From contig JAUYKV010000053.1 of assembly GCA_030699825.1 (NCBI GenBank), positions 1-64,000 of the forward strand: a stretch of DNA of 64,000 nucleotides, read 5' to 3'. Under the pieces are notes generated by a model. That model saw nothing but the letters and a program-made list of their open reading frames with translations, searched no databases and had not been told where the DNA came from. The position numbers and the translations under genes are program-made. Position 1 is the first letter of the stretch; each line of letters begins with the position of its first letter. The stretch comes from Pseudomonas sp. (lineage in GTDB: Bacteria > Pseudomonadota > Gammaproteobacteria > Pseudomonadales > Pseudomonadaceae). Below are positions 16,350 to 25,966 of the stretch, in pieces.

Positions 16350-17027
16350 ATGCTGACCGAACCATTACTTGTCGCACAGTTGCGCCATCATCACCTGTTC
16401 AGCCGGTTACCGGAGGCGGCGTTGCAGGAGGTGTGCGCCTCGGCCAACCTCAAGCGCCTGCCTGCCGGAGCCTCGCTGTTCCACCAGGGTGACAAGGCCG
16501 ATCGTTTCTATTTCGTCTTCAGCGGCCAGGTGAAGCTGCATCGGGTAGTCTGCGACGGTCAGGAAAAACTGGTGGAAATTATCCGCGCCGGTGAATCCTT
16601 TGCCGAGGCGCTATTGTTCACCGGCGTGCCGCACTACCCGGTTAGCGCCACCGCACTGAAGACTTGCCAGATGGCCAGCCTGCACGGAGCGCAATACCGA
16701 CGCCTGCTGGAGGAACACCCGAGCATCTGCCTGGATATTCTTGCCACTCTGAGCATCCGCCTGCACCAGCGCTTGAACGAAATCGACACCCTGACCCTGG
16801 CCAATGCCTGCCACCGGGTCAGGCGCTTTCTGGCCCAGGCCCACGAAGAAGGCGACGGGGTGATCATGCTCGATGTGCCAAAACGGCTGATCGCCTCGAA
16901 GCTGGGCATCCAACCGGAAACCTTCTCGCGCATCCTCCATCGCCTGATCGACTCCGGCGTGATTGCCGTACAGCGCCGGCGCATTGAGATCATCGATCTG
17001 CAGGGGTTGAAAAACTACGACGACTAG
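16350..17027 (+). CDS. DNR-type Crp/Fnr transcription regulator (paralogue 1)
   Basis: The protein has 225 aa from ATG 16350, chosen for GGAGA at 16341-16345. It has a cNMP-binding-like sensor domain (residues about 15-130, with FHQGDKADRFYFVFSGQVKL), a long dimer helix (LHQRLNEIDTLTL) and a winged helix with the recognition motif IQPETFSRILHRL. No N-terminal Cys cluster is present, so it is not an oxygen-sensing FNR or ANR but a DNR-type NO-responsive factor binding FNR-like boxes. The neighbouring genes each carry such a box. It is clearly diverged from the second copy at 18070. Confidence 0.82.
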   Translation: MLTEPLLVAQLRHHHLFSRLPEAALQEVCASANLKRLPAGASLFHQGDKADRFYFVFSGQVKLHRVVCDGQEKLVEIIRAGESFAEALLFTGVPHYPVSATALKTCQMASLHGAQYRRLLEEHPSICLDILATLSIRLHQRLNEIDTLTLANACHRVRRFLAQAHEEGDGVIMLDVPKRLIASKLGIQPETFSRILHRLIDSGVIAVQRRRIEIIDLQGLKNYDD

Positions 17028-17045
17028 CCGGCTGCGAGCGTAGAA

Positions 17046-17059
17046 TTGACCGTAATCAA
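17046..17059. promoter_or_regulatory. DNR/ANR box before the DGC-domain gene
   Basis: TTGACCGTAATCAA matches the consensus at nine of ten positions, 68 bp before the start codon at 17120. Confidence 0.65.
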
Positions 17060-17119
17060 CGTCAGCCGCTGCACGCTCGTCAGACTGGACGGCCTGTTGA
17101 CGATTTAAGGGAGCACGCA

Positions 17120-17563
17120 ATGCCCAAGACCACCCTGCCCCTGGTCTACTCCTGCTCCGGTTGCTCCAACGTGGCGCAACTGGCGAATACCCTTGCCGTA
17201 CGCCTGGATCGTGCCGGCCTGGCGGAAATGTCCTGCATCGCCGGGGTCGGCGGTCATGTCCCGGCGCTGGTGAACAAGGCCCGCTCCGGGCGGCCGATCC
17301 TCGCCATCGACGGCTGCCCCCTGCATTGCGTCAGCGCCTGCCTGGCCCAACACGGCATCGACGCCGGTGTGCATATCACCCTCAGTTCCTATGGCTTGCG
17401 CAAACGCTATCGGGAAGATTGCAGCGCAGAAGAAGCCGACGCCTTGTTCACGGACATGACTCGCATCATCGCCAGCGATCTCGGCCGTACGGATAAGACA
17501 CAAGCCGGAGTTGCCGCGCACCAGCCGCCGGCTCGAGGCCTGAACGCGCACGCGGCGGACTGA
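17120..17563 (+). CDS. DGC-domain putative zinc-binding protein
   Basis: This 147-aa cytosolic protein has the conserved cysteines of the DGC family: YSCSGCSNVAQLAN near the start and AIDGCPLHCVSACL in the middle. The family is found near denitrification and anaerobic genes, but its biochemical role is unknown; the Cys pattern suggests metal or thiol chemistry. GGGAG precedes the ATG. The DNR-type box at 17046 implies expression during denitrification. Intact and of usual length. Confidence 0.75.
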   Translation: MPKTTLPLVYSCSGCSNVAQLANTLAVRLDRAGLAEMSCIAGVGGHVPALVNKARSGRPILAIDGCPLHCVSACLAQHGIDAGVHITLSSYGLRKRYREDCSAEEADALFTDMTRIIASDLGRTDKTQAGVAAHQPPARGLNAHAAD

Positions 17564-17582
17564 GCGGCACTCCACCCGCCAG

Positions 17583-17638
17583 GGTTTAAAAGACCCTTAA
17601 GGTATTTTAAACCCTGATCGGTCGCGGTCATATTTACC
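17583..17638 (+). promoter_or_regulatory. Three NorR enhancer sites (locus 1)
   Basis: Three 13-bp GGT-N7-ACC palindromes lie at 17583-17595 (GGTTTAAAAGACC), 17601-17613 (GGTATTTTAAACC) and 17626-17638 (GGTCATATTTACC). NorR is known to bind three GT-N7-AC sites upstream of sigma-54 promoters. Start-to-start spacing is 18 and 25 bp, and a sigma-54 element begins 41 bp after the last site. Confidence 0.85.
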
Positions 17639-17679
17639 ATCATTGTCAATTAATCCCTTTAAATTCAATGACTTGAAGG

Positions 17680-17695
17680 TGGCACACGGTTTGCG
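17680..17695 (+). promoter_or_regulatory. Sigma-54 (-24/-12) promoter
   Basis: TGGCACACGGTTTGCG matches the RpoN consensus TGGCAC-N5-TTGC perfectly. Transcription would begin near 17707, about 58 bp before the 52-aa ORF. Confidence 0.88.
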
Positions 17696-17764
17696 TAAGG
17701 ATAAGCAAGTACAGTTATCCATAACCGCAACACAGGTTGCATGAGCGCCATGCAAGGAGTTCCC

Positions 17765-17923
17765 ATGAAAAAAATTCTGCAACCACTGGCCTGGTATCTG
17801 GTCCTGACCTCTGTACTGGCCCTGGCCAGTGGCGTCGCCTTGAGTTTCGCCACCGACACGGCGCTGGTCGCCAGCGGCGACTACCAGCACGGTGCCAGCG
17901 CCCACCTGGCTATGCCCGTGTAA
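17765..17923 (+). CDS. 52-aa small membrane/secreted protein under NorR control
   Basis: The ORF starts at ATG 17765 with AAGGAG six bases upstream and encodes a basic N-terminus (MKKIL), one hydrophobic helix (about 8-30) and a short polar, His-containing tail (SGDYQHGASAHLAMPV). I recognise no family. A textbook NorR/sigma-54 promoter drives it, and dnr starts 146 bp downstream. It may therefore be a NO-induced membrane peptide, or the first cistron of a dnr transcript. Whether it is translated is unproven, but the Shine-Dalgarno sequence is strong. Confidence 0.6.
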   Translation: MKKILQPLAWYLVLTSVLALASGVALSFATDTALVASGDYQHGASAHLAMPV

Positions 17924-18069
17924 CATTGAGCTGCAACTGCCCGCCATCTAGGCTGTCTGATAGAACATTCGTTGACCACACAAGACCGAGTCGACAGCCC
18001 GTCACGGACAGGGCCAGACTCCTGGCCGCTCAGGGTCGATCTTCACGCCAAACAATCAGGATGTCTTCT

Positions 18070-18753
18070 ATGGTGCTTCATCGCGTTCATCACCAGATTC
18101 TCCGCAGTCACCATTTGTTCGAGCCGCTGAACGAAGAGCAGATGGATGAACTGATGAGCACCAGTCAACTGCTCAGCATCGACAAGGGCGAGCCCTTGTT
18201 CCGCCAGGGCGAGCCGGCCCATTCGTTCTATTTCGTCATCGCCGGCGCGGTGAAGATCTACCGCCTGACCCCGGACGGGCAGGAGAAGGTGTTCGAGGTC
18301 ATCGGCAATCGGCAGACCTTCGCCGAAGCCATGATGCTGATGGACACGCCCAACTACGTCGCGTCGGCCGAGGCGGTGTGCCCCACGCAGCTCTACCGCA
18401 TCGCCAACAGCACCTATATGCGCCTGCTGCAGAGCAATACCCGGCTGACCTTTGCCCTGCTCGGCAAGCTCTGCGTGCGCCTGCACCAGCGGGTCAACGA
18501 GATCGAAACACTGTCGCTGAAAAACGCCACCCACCGCGTGGTGCGCTACCTGATCACCCAGCTCGCGCGCCAGCCGGACGCGGGCAACAGTTTCGAGCTG
18601 CCAATGGCCAAGCAGTTGATTGCCGGGCACCTGTCGATCCAGCCGGAAACCTTCTCACGGATCATGCGCCGCCTGATCGACGAGGAAATCATCTCCCAGG
18701 AAGGTCGTCAGATCGCCATTCTCGACCGCCTGCGCCTGGAGCAGTTCGAGTGA
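18070..18753 (+). CDS. dnr: DNR, NO-responsive Crp/Fnr regulator of denitrification
   Basis: The protein has 227 aa, the same length as P. aeruginosa DNR, with its signature segments: RSHHLFEPL near the N-terminus, FRQGEPAHSFYFVIAG, FAEAMMLMDTPNYVA, LHQRVNEIETLSLKNATHR and IQPETFSRIMRRL in the recognition helix. DNR binds heme, senses NO and activates nir, nor and nos promoters at TTGAT-N4-ATCAA boxes. ATG 18070 is preferred over 18061 from AGGA spacing and alignment. It is likely co-transcribed, at least partly, with the NorR-dependent 52-aa ORF, and with dnrP downstream. Confidence 0.92.
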   Translation: MVLHRVHHQILRSHHLFEPLNEEQMDELMSTSQLLSIDKGEPLFRQGEPAHSFYFVIAGAVKIYRLTPDGQEKVFEVIGNRQTFAEAMMLMDTPNYVASAEAVCPTQLYRIANSTYMRLLQSNTRLTFALLGKLCVRLHQRVNEIETLSLKNATHRVVRYLITQLARQPDAGNSFELPMAKQLIAGHLSIQPETFSRIMRRLIDEEIISQEGRQIAILDRLRLEQFE

Positions 18754-18785
18754 AATGCCTGCCTTCGCGTCTATGAGCGGTCGCC

Positions 18786-18980
18786 ATGCCTAAATGCCTG
18801 TATTGCCAACAAGACAACCCCCCCCAAGAACCCGAGTGCCGCAACTGCGGCATGCCCTTGCCGGCGCTGGCCGACGGCGCGAGCGAACGCCGACAACGGC
18901 GTTTCATGTGGTTCTGCATCGGCCTGACTATATTTTGCGCGGTGATGATCGTGTGGTTGCCGCGCAGCATCGTCACCTGA
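18786..18980 (+). CDS. dnrP: DnrP-like small zinc-ribbon membrane protein
   Basis: The 64-aa protein has a zinc ribbon (CLYCQQDNPPQEPECRNCGM, four cysteines), a charged linker and one C-terminal membrane helix (about 41-58). It matches the small DnrP proteins encoded beside dnr in pseudomonads. Their role is unknown. The gene follows dnr by 32 bp and is probably in the same transcript. Confidence 0.7.
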   Translation: MPKCLYCQQDNPPQEPECRNCGMPLPALADGASERRQRRFMWFCIGLTIFCAVMIVWLPRSIVT

Positions 18981-19005
18981 CAATCCCCGCCTTGCTGCGC
19001 CTGAT

Positions 19006-19203
19006 TGTTGGGTTACGCGGCGGTTGGTTAAGGCCGTGCCCGATTAGTCGCGGGCGCCACCAACCCAGCGCAGCCCCGACCCAACCTGCGACTCCGCGCA
19101 GCCCGGAGCAACTCCAGATAATCGCGGCCAAGGCCCCTTCCGCAAGAGCAACCCAGCGCTCCTGTTGGAGCGGTTGGGCGGCACTGCGCCTTGGCCGCGA
19201 TCG
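19006..19203. repeat. Cluster of REP-like palindromes between dnrP and norD
   Basis: A first block (19006-19090) pairs gttgggttacgc with accaacccagcgc. A second (19128-19203) pairs atcgcggccaaggccccttcc with gttggagcggttgggcgg plus ccttggccgcgat. The gagcggctgggcggcactccgcc motif recurs at 37661-37702. The block separates convergent transcripts and may serve as a bidirectional terminator. Confidence 0.55.
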
Positions 19204-19204
19204 T

Positions 19205-21046
19205 TTATGCCTGGGTTAACTGCCGGTACAGCTGCGGCAGGCGCAGCGGTAATTGCTGCGGCTGGCGGATCTGCGTGTAGCCATTGGCGCCGAACATATA
19301 GGGCAGGTAATCGCCGGCTTCACTGTCGATGGTGATGCAGAACGGCAACAGCCCCTGACGCCGCGCCTGCAGCACCGCTTCGCGGGTGTCCTCGACCCCG
19401 TAACGGCCTTCGTAGAGGTCCAGGTCGTTGGGCTTGCCGTCGGTCACCAATAGCAGCAGTTTGCGCCGCTGCTTGCAGGCCCCGAGCAGCACGGTAGCCT
19501 GACGGATGGCCGCACCCATACGGGTGTAATAGCCAGGTTTAAGCGCTTGAATGCGCCCACGGGTGTTGTCGTCGTAGCGCTGTTTGAACGATTTGAGCTC
19601 CAACATGCGCACCTGCTGGCGGCGCAGGGATGAGAAGCCATAGAGGGCGAACTCGTCGCCTAGGGCCGACAGGGTCTCGCCAAACAGCAGCAGGCTGTCG
19701 CTGACCACATCGATGACCCGATGCTGGTCATCGAGGTGGGCATCGGTGGACATCGATACATCCGCCAGCAGCAGGCAGGCCAGATCGCGCCGGGTGTGAC
19801 GCTGCTCCATGAACAGGCCGCGCTCGGCGCATTGGCCATGCTGGCGCTCGACATGAAAATCCAGCCAGGCCTGCATATCCAGCTCCGAGCCCTGGGGTTG
19901 CTGACGCAACCACTGGCGATCGTTGCGCAGGTGCTCGAACTGGCGACGCAAGCGCTTGGCCAGCGGTGCCAGTCGCAACGGCAGCGGCTGCGCCTCGCTG
20001 CCACGCGGCACCATCATCTGCAGATTGACGAAATCCTCGCGCAGGCTCTGCTTGCGGTAGTCCCACTCCGGCAGCTTGATGCCCTCGCCCAGCGGGATGT
20101 CGTCGACGTCCGCCGGCGGCAGGTCGAGGTGCAATTTCAGCCCGCCGCCCTTGCGCAGGCGTTGCTTGGACAGCGCCAGCTCGTCGAGATCCTCGGCGAC
20201 CCGCGCGGCATCCAGGTCTTCGCTGTCGTCCGTGCAGCGATCCAGCTCGACATGCTCGGACCAACTGAACAGGTTTTCCAGGCGGAATATCAGCAGGCCG
20301 CCCTTGCTGGTGCTCTCCTCGACCCGCTTGGCGCGCTTGGGCCCGCCCTTGCTTTCGCCCGGAGGGGTCAGCAGGTTGCCCTCACTTTCCTCGCCCAGCT
20401 CGCAGGCCTGGGGTTCGCCGAGGTTTTCCGCCGGGTACAGCCACAGCGGCAACGGCCAGGGGGCCAGCTCGCTACGCGGGAAATGTTCAACGCTGCCCGG
20501 TTCACGCAGAGCCTGACAGAGCGCAATCTCCAACTCGGCCTCACCCTTGCCTAGCGAGCCGGGATCCGGACGCAACTGCAGGTGGGCCTCGACCAGGCGC
20601 TGGTAGCGCGAACGCAGGGCCGGGTAGGTTTCCAGCAGTTGCCGGGTCCAGCGCTGGTTATCGCGCGCCCAGTGGCGCATCTCGCCCGCTTGCGCGGCGA
20701 GCAAGGCCAGCCAGCGATAGAGATCCTGATTCAGCGTGACCTCGGGGTATACCGCCAGGCTCGGCGGCAGGCGCAGGTTGCTGGCATCGCACCAGGCCAC
20801 CGGCAACTGCTTGCAGCTACCGGCAACCTGTTGCAGCAGGTTGCGCCGCAACACCAGGTCGCGCGCGCTGGCGGCCTCCACCCCGATGCCACTGGCGCCG
20901 CCCATGGCGCGGAACAGCAAGGCCAGGGGCCGTTGCATGCTGGCCAGCTCGACCCGCGCCTCGGGGAAATCCGGGCTGGCGCGCCGGGTGATAAAGCGAT
21001 GCCAGACGCTGCCCACCCACTCTTCCAGTTCGACGGTAAAAGCCAT
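19205..21046 (-). CDS. norD: NorD, von Willebrand factor A protein for nitric oxide reductase activation
   Basis: This 613-aa cytosolic protein has a C-terminal VWA domain carrying the MIDAS motif DVSMST and ends with the conserved RLPQLYRQL region. NorD works with the MoxR-type ATPase NirQ/NorQ to insert the iron of the NorB active site. ATG 21046 (or 21052) is reached after AAGGTGAT. It lies 128 bp after norB, separated by an intrinsic terminator, so its transcription may depend on readthrough or its own promoter. Confidence 0.9.
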   Translation of the reverse strand: MAFTVELEEWVGSVWHRFITRRASPDFPEARVELASMQRPLALLFRAMGGASGIGVEAASARDLVLRRNLLQQVAGSCKQLPVAWCDASNLRLPPSLAVYPEVTLNQDLYRWLALLAAQAGEMRHWARDNQRWTRQLLETYPALRSRYQRLVEAHLQLRPDPGSLGKGEAELEIALCQALREPGSVEHFPRSELAPWPLPLWLYPAENLGEPQACELGEESEGNLLTPPGESKGGPKRAKRVEESTSKGGLLIFRLENLFSWSEHVELDRCTDDSEDLDAARVAEDLDELALSKQRLRKGGGLKLHLDLPPADVDDIPLGEGIKLPEWDYRKQSLREDFVNLQMMVPRGSEAQPLPLRLAPLAKRLRRQFEHLRNDRQWLRQQPQGSELDMQAWLDFHVERQHGQCAERGLFMEQRHTRRDLACLLLADVSMSTDAHLDDQHRVIDVVSDSLLLFGETLSALGDEFALYGFSSLRRQQVRMLELKSFKQRYDDNTRGRIQALKPGYYTRMGAAIRQATVLLGACKQRRKLLLLVTDGKPNDLDLYEGRYGVEDTREAVLQARRQGLLPFCITIDSEAGDYLPYMFGANGYTQIRQPQQLPLRLPQLYRQLTQA

Positions 21047-21123
21047 CTGCATCACCTTGCTCGCTGTACTCCGCGCCTAGCAGGCAGTTGAAAAATCACC
21101 TGCCAAGGCCCGGAGTCAAATGC

Positions 21124-21152
21124 AAAAACGGCCCGCTGTACCAGCCGGGCCG
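21124..21152 (-). terminator. Rho-independent terminator after norCB
   Basis: On the minus strand CGGCCCG, a ten-base loop and CGGGCCG are followed by TTTTT. It lies 22 bp after the norB stop and ahead of norD. Confidence 0.75.
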
Positions 21153-21174
21153 AAATTTATTTACTGCTCACCGC

Positions 21175-22605
<1,431 letters not shown>

Positions 22606-22608
22606 CTA

Positions 22609-23049
22609 TCAGCCCTCCTTGTTTGGCGGCCAGTCGTTGGTATCGATCTTCGAAGTCCACTTGAGGAACTCCGCCATATCGTCCACTTCCTGCTCGGTCA
22701 AATTGAATTGCGGCATTGCCCGGCGGCCTGGAATACCCAGGGGTTGCGCCTTCATCCAGGCATGCAGGAACGGTTTGAAGGCCGCGTCCTCGCCACGCCG
22801 GGTGAACACATTGCCCAGTTCAGGCGCGAAGTAGGCGCCCTCGCCCAGCAGGCTGTGACAGCCGATACAGTTGTTGTTTTCCCAGACTGCTTTACCGCGC
22901 ACCACCGACTCGTTCATCTCCGACTCGTTGCTGCGTTCTGGAAAGGTCTGCTCTGTGTGATAGGTCAGGGCCAGGAATACCAGGAAGAAGAACACGCTCC
23001 CCCCAAAGTAGATATTCCGAGCCATGCTCTTGGTGAAGGTCTCTGACAT
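22609..23049 (-). CDS. norC: Nitric oxide reductase cytochrome c subunit NorC
   Basis: The 146-aa protein has an N-terminal membrane anchor (about 11-31), a periplasmic cytochrome c domain with CIGCH (NNCIGCHSLLGEGAYFAPE) and an axial Met in AMPQF. It passes electrons from periplasmic cytochromes to NorB. GAGGAAGCGACC before ATG 23049 fixes the start. A perfect TTGAT-N4-ATCAA box lies 58 bp upstream. Confidence 0.97.
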   Translation of the reverse strand: MSETFTKSMARNIYFGGSVFFFLVFLALTYHTEQTFPERSNESEMNESVVRGKAVWENNNCIGCHSLLGEGAYFAPELGNVFTRRGEDAAFKPFLHAWMKAQPLGIPGRRAMPQFNLTEQEVDDMAEFLKWTSKIDTNDWPPNKEG

Positions 23050-23106
23050 GGTCGCTTCCTCTTTGCTTGGCGTGACCATTCTAGAAAGCCGGCTAACGAA
23101 ACCTGC

Positions 23107-23120
23107 TTGATGAGAATCAA
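23107..23120. promoter_or_regulatory. Perfect DNR box of the norCB promoter
   Basis: TTGATGAGAATCAA matches the DNR/ANR consensus completely, centred 64 bp upstream of the norC start. Confidence 0.9.
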
Positions 23121-23410
23121 GAAAGTCCGATGGTTATGCTCAGGTATAACAACGGAGGCGGGAAACGGGGTGGAGGAAAGCGGAAAGCGCTGACGGCCGG
23201 GCTCGGCGTTCGCCGCGTGCAGGCATGGGATTGAGTGCCTGCACCAGGCTCCACGGGATGTTCGGGTGACACGTCGGTAGAACGCCACCCGGCTGGTCGT
23301 CGAAACCCTCCATAGCGACCCCGCGCGTAGCCCGAATAAGCGTCATCGCCATCCGGGAGCACTCTCCGGATGGCACCACGTTGCGCAGTTCATCCGGATC
23401 ACGCGATGGC
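23121..23410. other. Intergenic stretch between norC and norF
   Basis: No coding signal. At about 23330-23380 there is a fragment of the tagcccgaataagcg/atccgg intergenic repeat seen complete at 51035-51121. Confidence 0.4.
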
Positions 23411-23662
23411 TTACACCAGCAGCGTCAACAGCACCCCCGCCGCCATCGCCAGCGGCCAGCCCAGCATCAGCCAGCGCCACATGTGCGGGGCGTGACGCAA
23501 CTCCATGAAGCCGTCGGCGATCAGCCAGGCCTTGCCCAAGGCCGCGAGCAGCACAGCACCGGCCATTAGCAGGGTTGCCCCGGCATTGCCCAGCTGCACA
23601 CTGGTCACTGACAGCACGGCCAGGCCCAGCCAGCAGAAAATCAGGGTAGTCGAAACGGACAT
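23411..23662 (-). CDS. norF: NorF/NirP-like small membrane protein
   Basis: This 83-aa protein has two or three hydrophobic helices and the subunit-IV-like motif AWLIADGFMELRHAP. It matches the small proteins (NorF, NirP) encoded with norE/nirO in denitrifiers. They are needed for full NO reductase activity in some species, but the mechanism is unknown. It lies 13 bp after norE in the nirQ-norE-norF operon. Confidence 0.8.
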   Translation of the reverse strand: MSVSTTLIFCWLGLAVLSVTSVQLGNAGATLLMAGAVLLAALGKAWLIADGFMELRHAPHMWRWLMLGWPLAMAAGVLLTLLV

Positions 23663-23675
23663 GGCGACCTCCCGG

Positions 23676-24263
23676 TCAATTCAGGACATAGACCAGTGGA
23701 AACAGCAGCACCCAGATCAGATCGACCATGTGCCAATAAAGCACTCCGGACTCCAGCGCGCTGCAATTGCCCGGGCCATAGAGACGGCGCCGGCAGCGCT
23801 CGGCCAGCCAACCGAGGATGAACAGGCCGAGCAGCACATGGACGAAGTGAAAACCGGTGAGAATCCAGTACAGGGTGAAAAAGGTATTGTGCTCCATGCC
23901 CAGGCCCGCACCGGCCAGATGGCTGTACTCGCCGAGTTTCAGCAGCACATAGACGCTGGCCGACAGCAGCGCCGCCAGCAGCAACCACGCGCCGCGCCGC
24001 GCTCGCGCCTGGCGCACCTGCTCCTGGGCCAGGGCGGCAAACAGGCCTGAAGTGAGCAGGCTCAGGGTCAGCGCCAGACCGGTGGAACTGTCGAGCAACT
24101 GGCGACTGTCGTGGAACAGCTGCGGCTGCAATGCCTGGGCCACCGCGAAGGTGAGGATCAGCAAGGCGAACACCGTCAGCTCGGCGAGGATGAAGAACCA
24201 CATCGCCAGGTCGCCCGGCAGATGCCGAGCCGGGCTGGCGACGCTTTCAAGCGAAGTGGACAT
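23676..24263 (-). CDS. norE: NorE/NirO, cytochrome oxidase subunit III-like protein
   Basis: The 195-aa protein has five predicted helices and shows the COX3 family motifs LPGDLAMWFFILAELTVF and WILTGFHFVHVLLGL. NorE is dispensable for catalysis but improves NO reductase function in Paracoccus. ATG 24263 starts 17 bp inside the end of nirQ, so translation is coupled. Confidence 0.88.
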   Translation of the reverse strand: MSTSLESVASPARHLPGDLAMWFFILAELTVFALLILTFAVAQALQPQLFHDSRQLLDSSTGLALTLSLLTSGLFAALAQEQVRQARARRGAWLLLAALLSASVYVLLKLGEYSHLAGAGLGMEHNTFFTLYWILTGFHFVHVLLGLFILGWLAERCRRRLYGPGNCSALESGVLYWHMVDLIWVLLFPLVYVLN

Positions 24264-25062
24264 CGACCACATCCATCAGGGCGGCGACGGTCTGCGGATC
24301 ATCCGACAAGGGCTCGGCCAGACAGGCCAGGCAGGCATCACGCGGGCTCATACCGGAACCGATCATGCGCGCAGTGAAGATCAGCAGGCGCGTCGAAGCC
24401 ACCTCCTCCAGATCATGCTGCTCCAGTCGGCGCAGGGCCTGCCCGAGCTTGACCACCTGTGCGGCCAGCTCGGCACCGACCCGCGCCTCGTTGGCGACGA
24501 TGCGCTCTTCCTCGGCCACCGGCGGATAACCGAAGCGCAAGGCGACGAAACGCTGGCGGGTACTCGGTTTCATACCCTTGAGCAGGTTCTGGTAGCCGGG
24601 GTTATAGGACACCACCAGCATGAAACCCGGTGGCGCGCGCAACACCTCGCCGGTGCGCTCCAGATACAGCTCGCGCCGGTCATCGGCCAACGGGTGGAGG
24701 ACCACGGCGGTGTCCTGGCGCGCCTCGACCACCTCGTCGAGGTAACAGATGCCGCCCTCGCGTACCGCCCGGGTCAGCGGGCCGTCCTGCCACCAGGTGC
24801 CCTGGGCGCCGATCAGATGGCGGCCGACCAGGTCGGCGGCGCTCAGGTCGTCATGGCAGGCCACGGTGTACAGCGGCAGGTTCAGACGGTGGGCCATGTA
24901 TTGAACGAAACGGGTCTTGCCGCAACCGGTCGGCCCCTTGATCAGTACCGGCATACCGTGCTGCCAGGCCTGTTCGAACAGTACCTGCTCATTGCCCAGC
25001 GGTTGGTAGAACGGCGCATCCAGCACGGCAGCCGTGTCGGCTAGTTTCACAGGCGCATTCAT
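24247..25062 (-). CDS. nirQ: NirQ/NorQ, MoxR-family AAA+ ATPase
   Basis: This 271-aa ATPase has Walker A (KGPTGCGKT), Walker B (ICYLDEVVEA) and the MoxR-type sensor region (YNPGYQ). It acts with NorD to activate NO reductase by metal insertion. ATG 25062 gives MNAPVKLADTA. The upstream near-consensus DNR box at 25147 matches the known DNR control of nirQ in P. aeruginosa. Confidence 0.92.
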   Translation of the reverse strand: MNAPVKLADTAAVLDAPFYQPLGNEQVLFEQAWQHGMPVLIKGPTGCGKTRFVQYMAHRLNLPLYTVACHDDLSAADLVGRHLIGAQGTWWQDGPLTRAVREGGICYLDEVVEARQDTAVVLHPLADDRRELYLERTGEVLRAPPGFMLVVSYNPGYQNLLKGMKPSTRQRFVALRFGYPPVAEEERIVANEARVGAELAAQVVKLGQALRRLEQHDLEEVASTRLLIFTARMIGSGMSPRDACLACLAEPLSDDPQTVAALMDVVDVHFA

Positions 25063-25146
25063 AGTCAGTACCTCACCGGGGTGATTAATCATGCCTGCAC
25101 GCTACTCGCGACCCCCCACCACCCTCAAGCCGCGTGCGGGCAACTC

Positions 25147-25160
25147 TTGATTCCGGTCAA
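25147..25160. promoter_or_regulatory. DNR box before nirQ
   Basis: TTGATTCCGGTCAA matches the consensus at nine of ten positions, 85 bp upstream of nirQ. It could also serve c551 in the other direction, though at 270 bp distance. Confidence 0.75.
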
Positions 25161-25385
25161 GCCCATCGGTAATCCGCTTGGTTATGCTGCCCATAGTTAA
25201 AACTGATCGATCATGGGAATTTGCCGATTCACGCCTTAGCCTCCTAACTGTTACTGTCACCACTCGTAAAACGAACCCTTTACGAGCATCACTGGTCCAT
25301 ATCTCTAACAGCAGATATCAGTGCTCGCAGCGAGAAGCTTAGGCATCGCCCACAAGAAGACGCAAACCATAACCGTAGTGAAAAT

Positions 25386-25401
25386 TGGCAGGGTCTTTGC
25401 C
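25386..25401 (+). promoter_or_regulatory. Possible sigma-54 promoter of the cytochrome c551 gene
   Basis: TGGCAGGGTCTTTGCC differs from TGGCAC-N5-TTGC at one position and ends 30 bp before the start codon. No NorR-type triplet is placed correctly upstream, so the activator is unknown and the match may be fortuitous. Confidence 0.35.
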
Positions 25402-25430
25402 CTGCTCTCAATAGCCTTGAGGAAGTACTT

Positions 25431-25754
25431 ATGAAGAAAATCCTGATTCCATTGTTCGCCCTGGGGGCTGCCCTGAGCGTGCAACCCGCCTTTGCCGCCG
25501 ACACCGCCGCGGCCGAAGCGCTGTTCAAGAGCAAGCCCTGTGCTGCATGCCACAGCGTCGACATGAAGATGGTCGGCCCGGGGCTGAAAGAAGTCGCCGC
25601 CAAGTACGCCGGCACCGAAGGCGCCGCCGAATTGCTGGCTGGACGCATCAAGAATGGCACTGTAGGCGCTTGGGGGCAGATGCCGATGCCGGCTAACCCG
25701 GTCACCGACGAAGAAGCGAAGATCCTCGCCGAATGGGTGCTGAGCCTCAAATGA
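25431..25754 (+). CDS. Periplasmic cytochrome c551 (NirM-like)
   Basis: The 107-aa precursor has a signal peptide cleaved after PAFA, giving a mature protein of about 84 residues. The heme motif is CAACH and the axial Met lies in [11 protein letters not shown]. Such cytochromes donate electrons to cytochrome cd1 nitrite reductase and to NorC. In P. aeruginosa nirM follows nirS; here no nirS is visible and the gene stands alone. GAGGAAG before the ATG is a good ribosome-binding site. The 25161-25385 upstream stretch contains no gene. Confidence 0.88.
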   Translation: MKKILIPLFALGAALSVQPAFAADTAAAEALFKSKPCAACHSVDMKMVGPGLKEVAAKYAGTEGAAELLAGRIKNGTVGAWGQMPMPANPVTDEEAKILAEWVLSLK

Positions 25755-25966
25755 TTCACCGCAGGACGCCAGGTTGCTGGTGTCCTGCGTCTCCCCTTCG
25801 ATTGCCCCGCTGTGTCGCCACCAGTTTGCCAGCGAGCCGATTCAGCAATCAGCAGCAGGCCGGCACTTATATACTTTGTTGCGCGGCGGCATCCTGGCCA
25901 AAGCTTCGCACTCCCCCGTTCCGCCTTGCAGCTGCCAGCGTCATGACGACCGCCTGACGGTGGCCC

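Noticed and set aside
25249..25277. Two GT-N7-AC matches upstream of cytochrome c551 as NorR sites
   Set aside because: Spacing is 16 bp, no third site is present, and they lie about 110 bp from the sigma-54-like element, unlike the fixed 40-41 bp at the three accepted loci.
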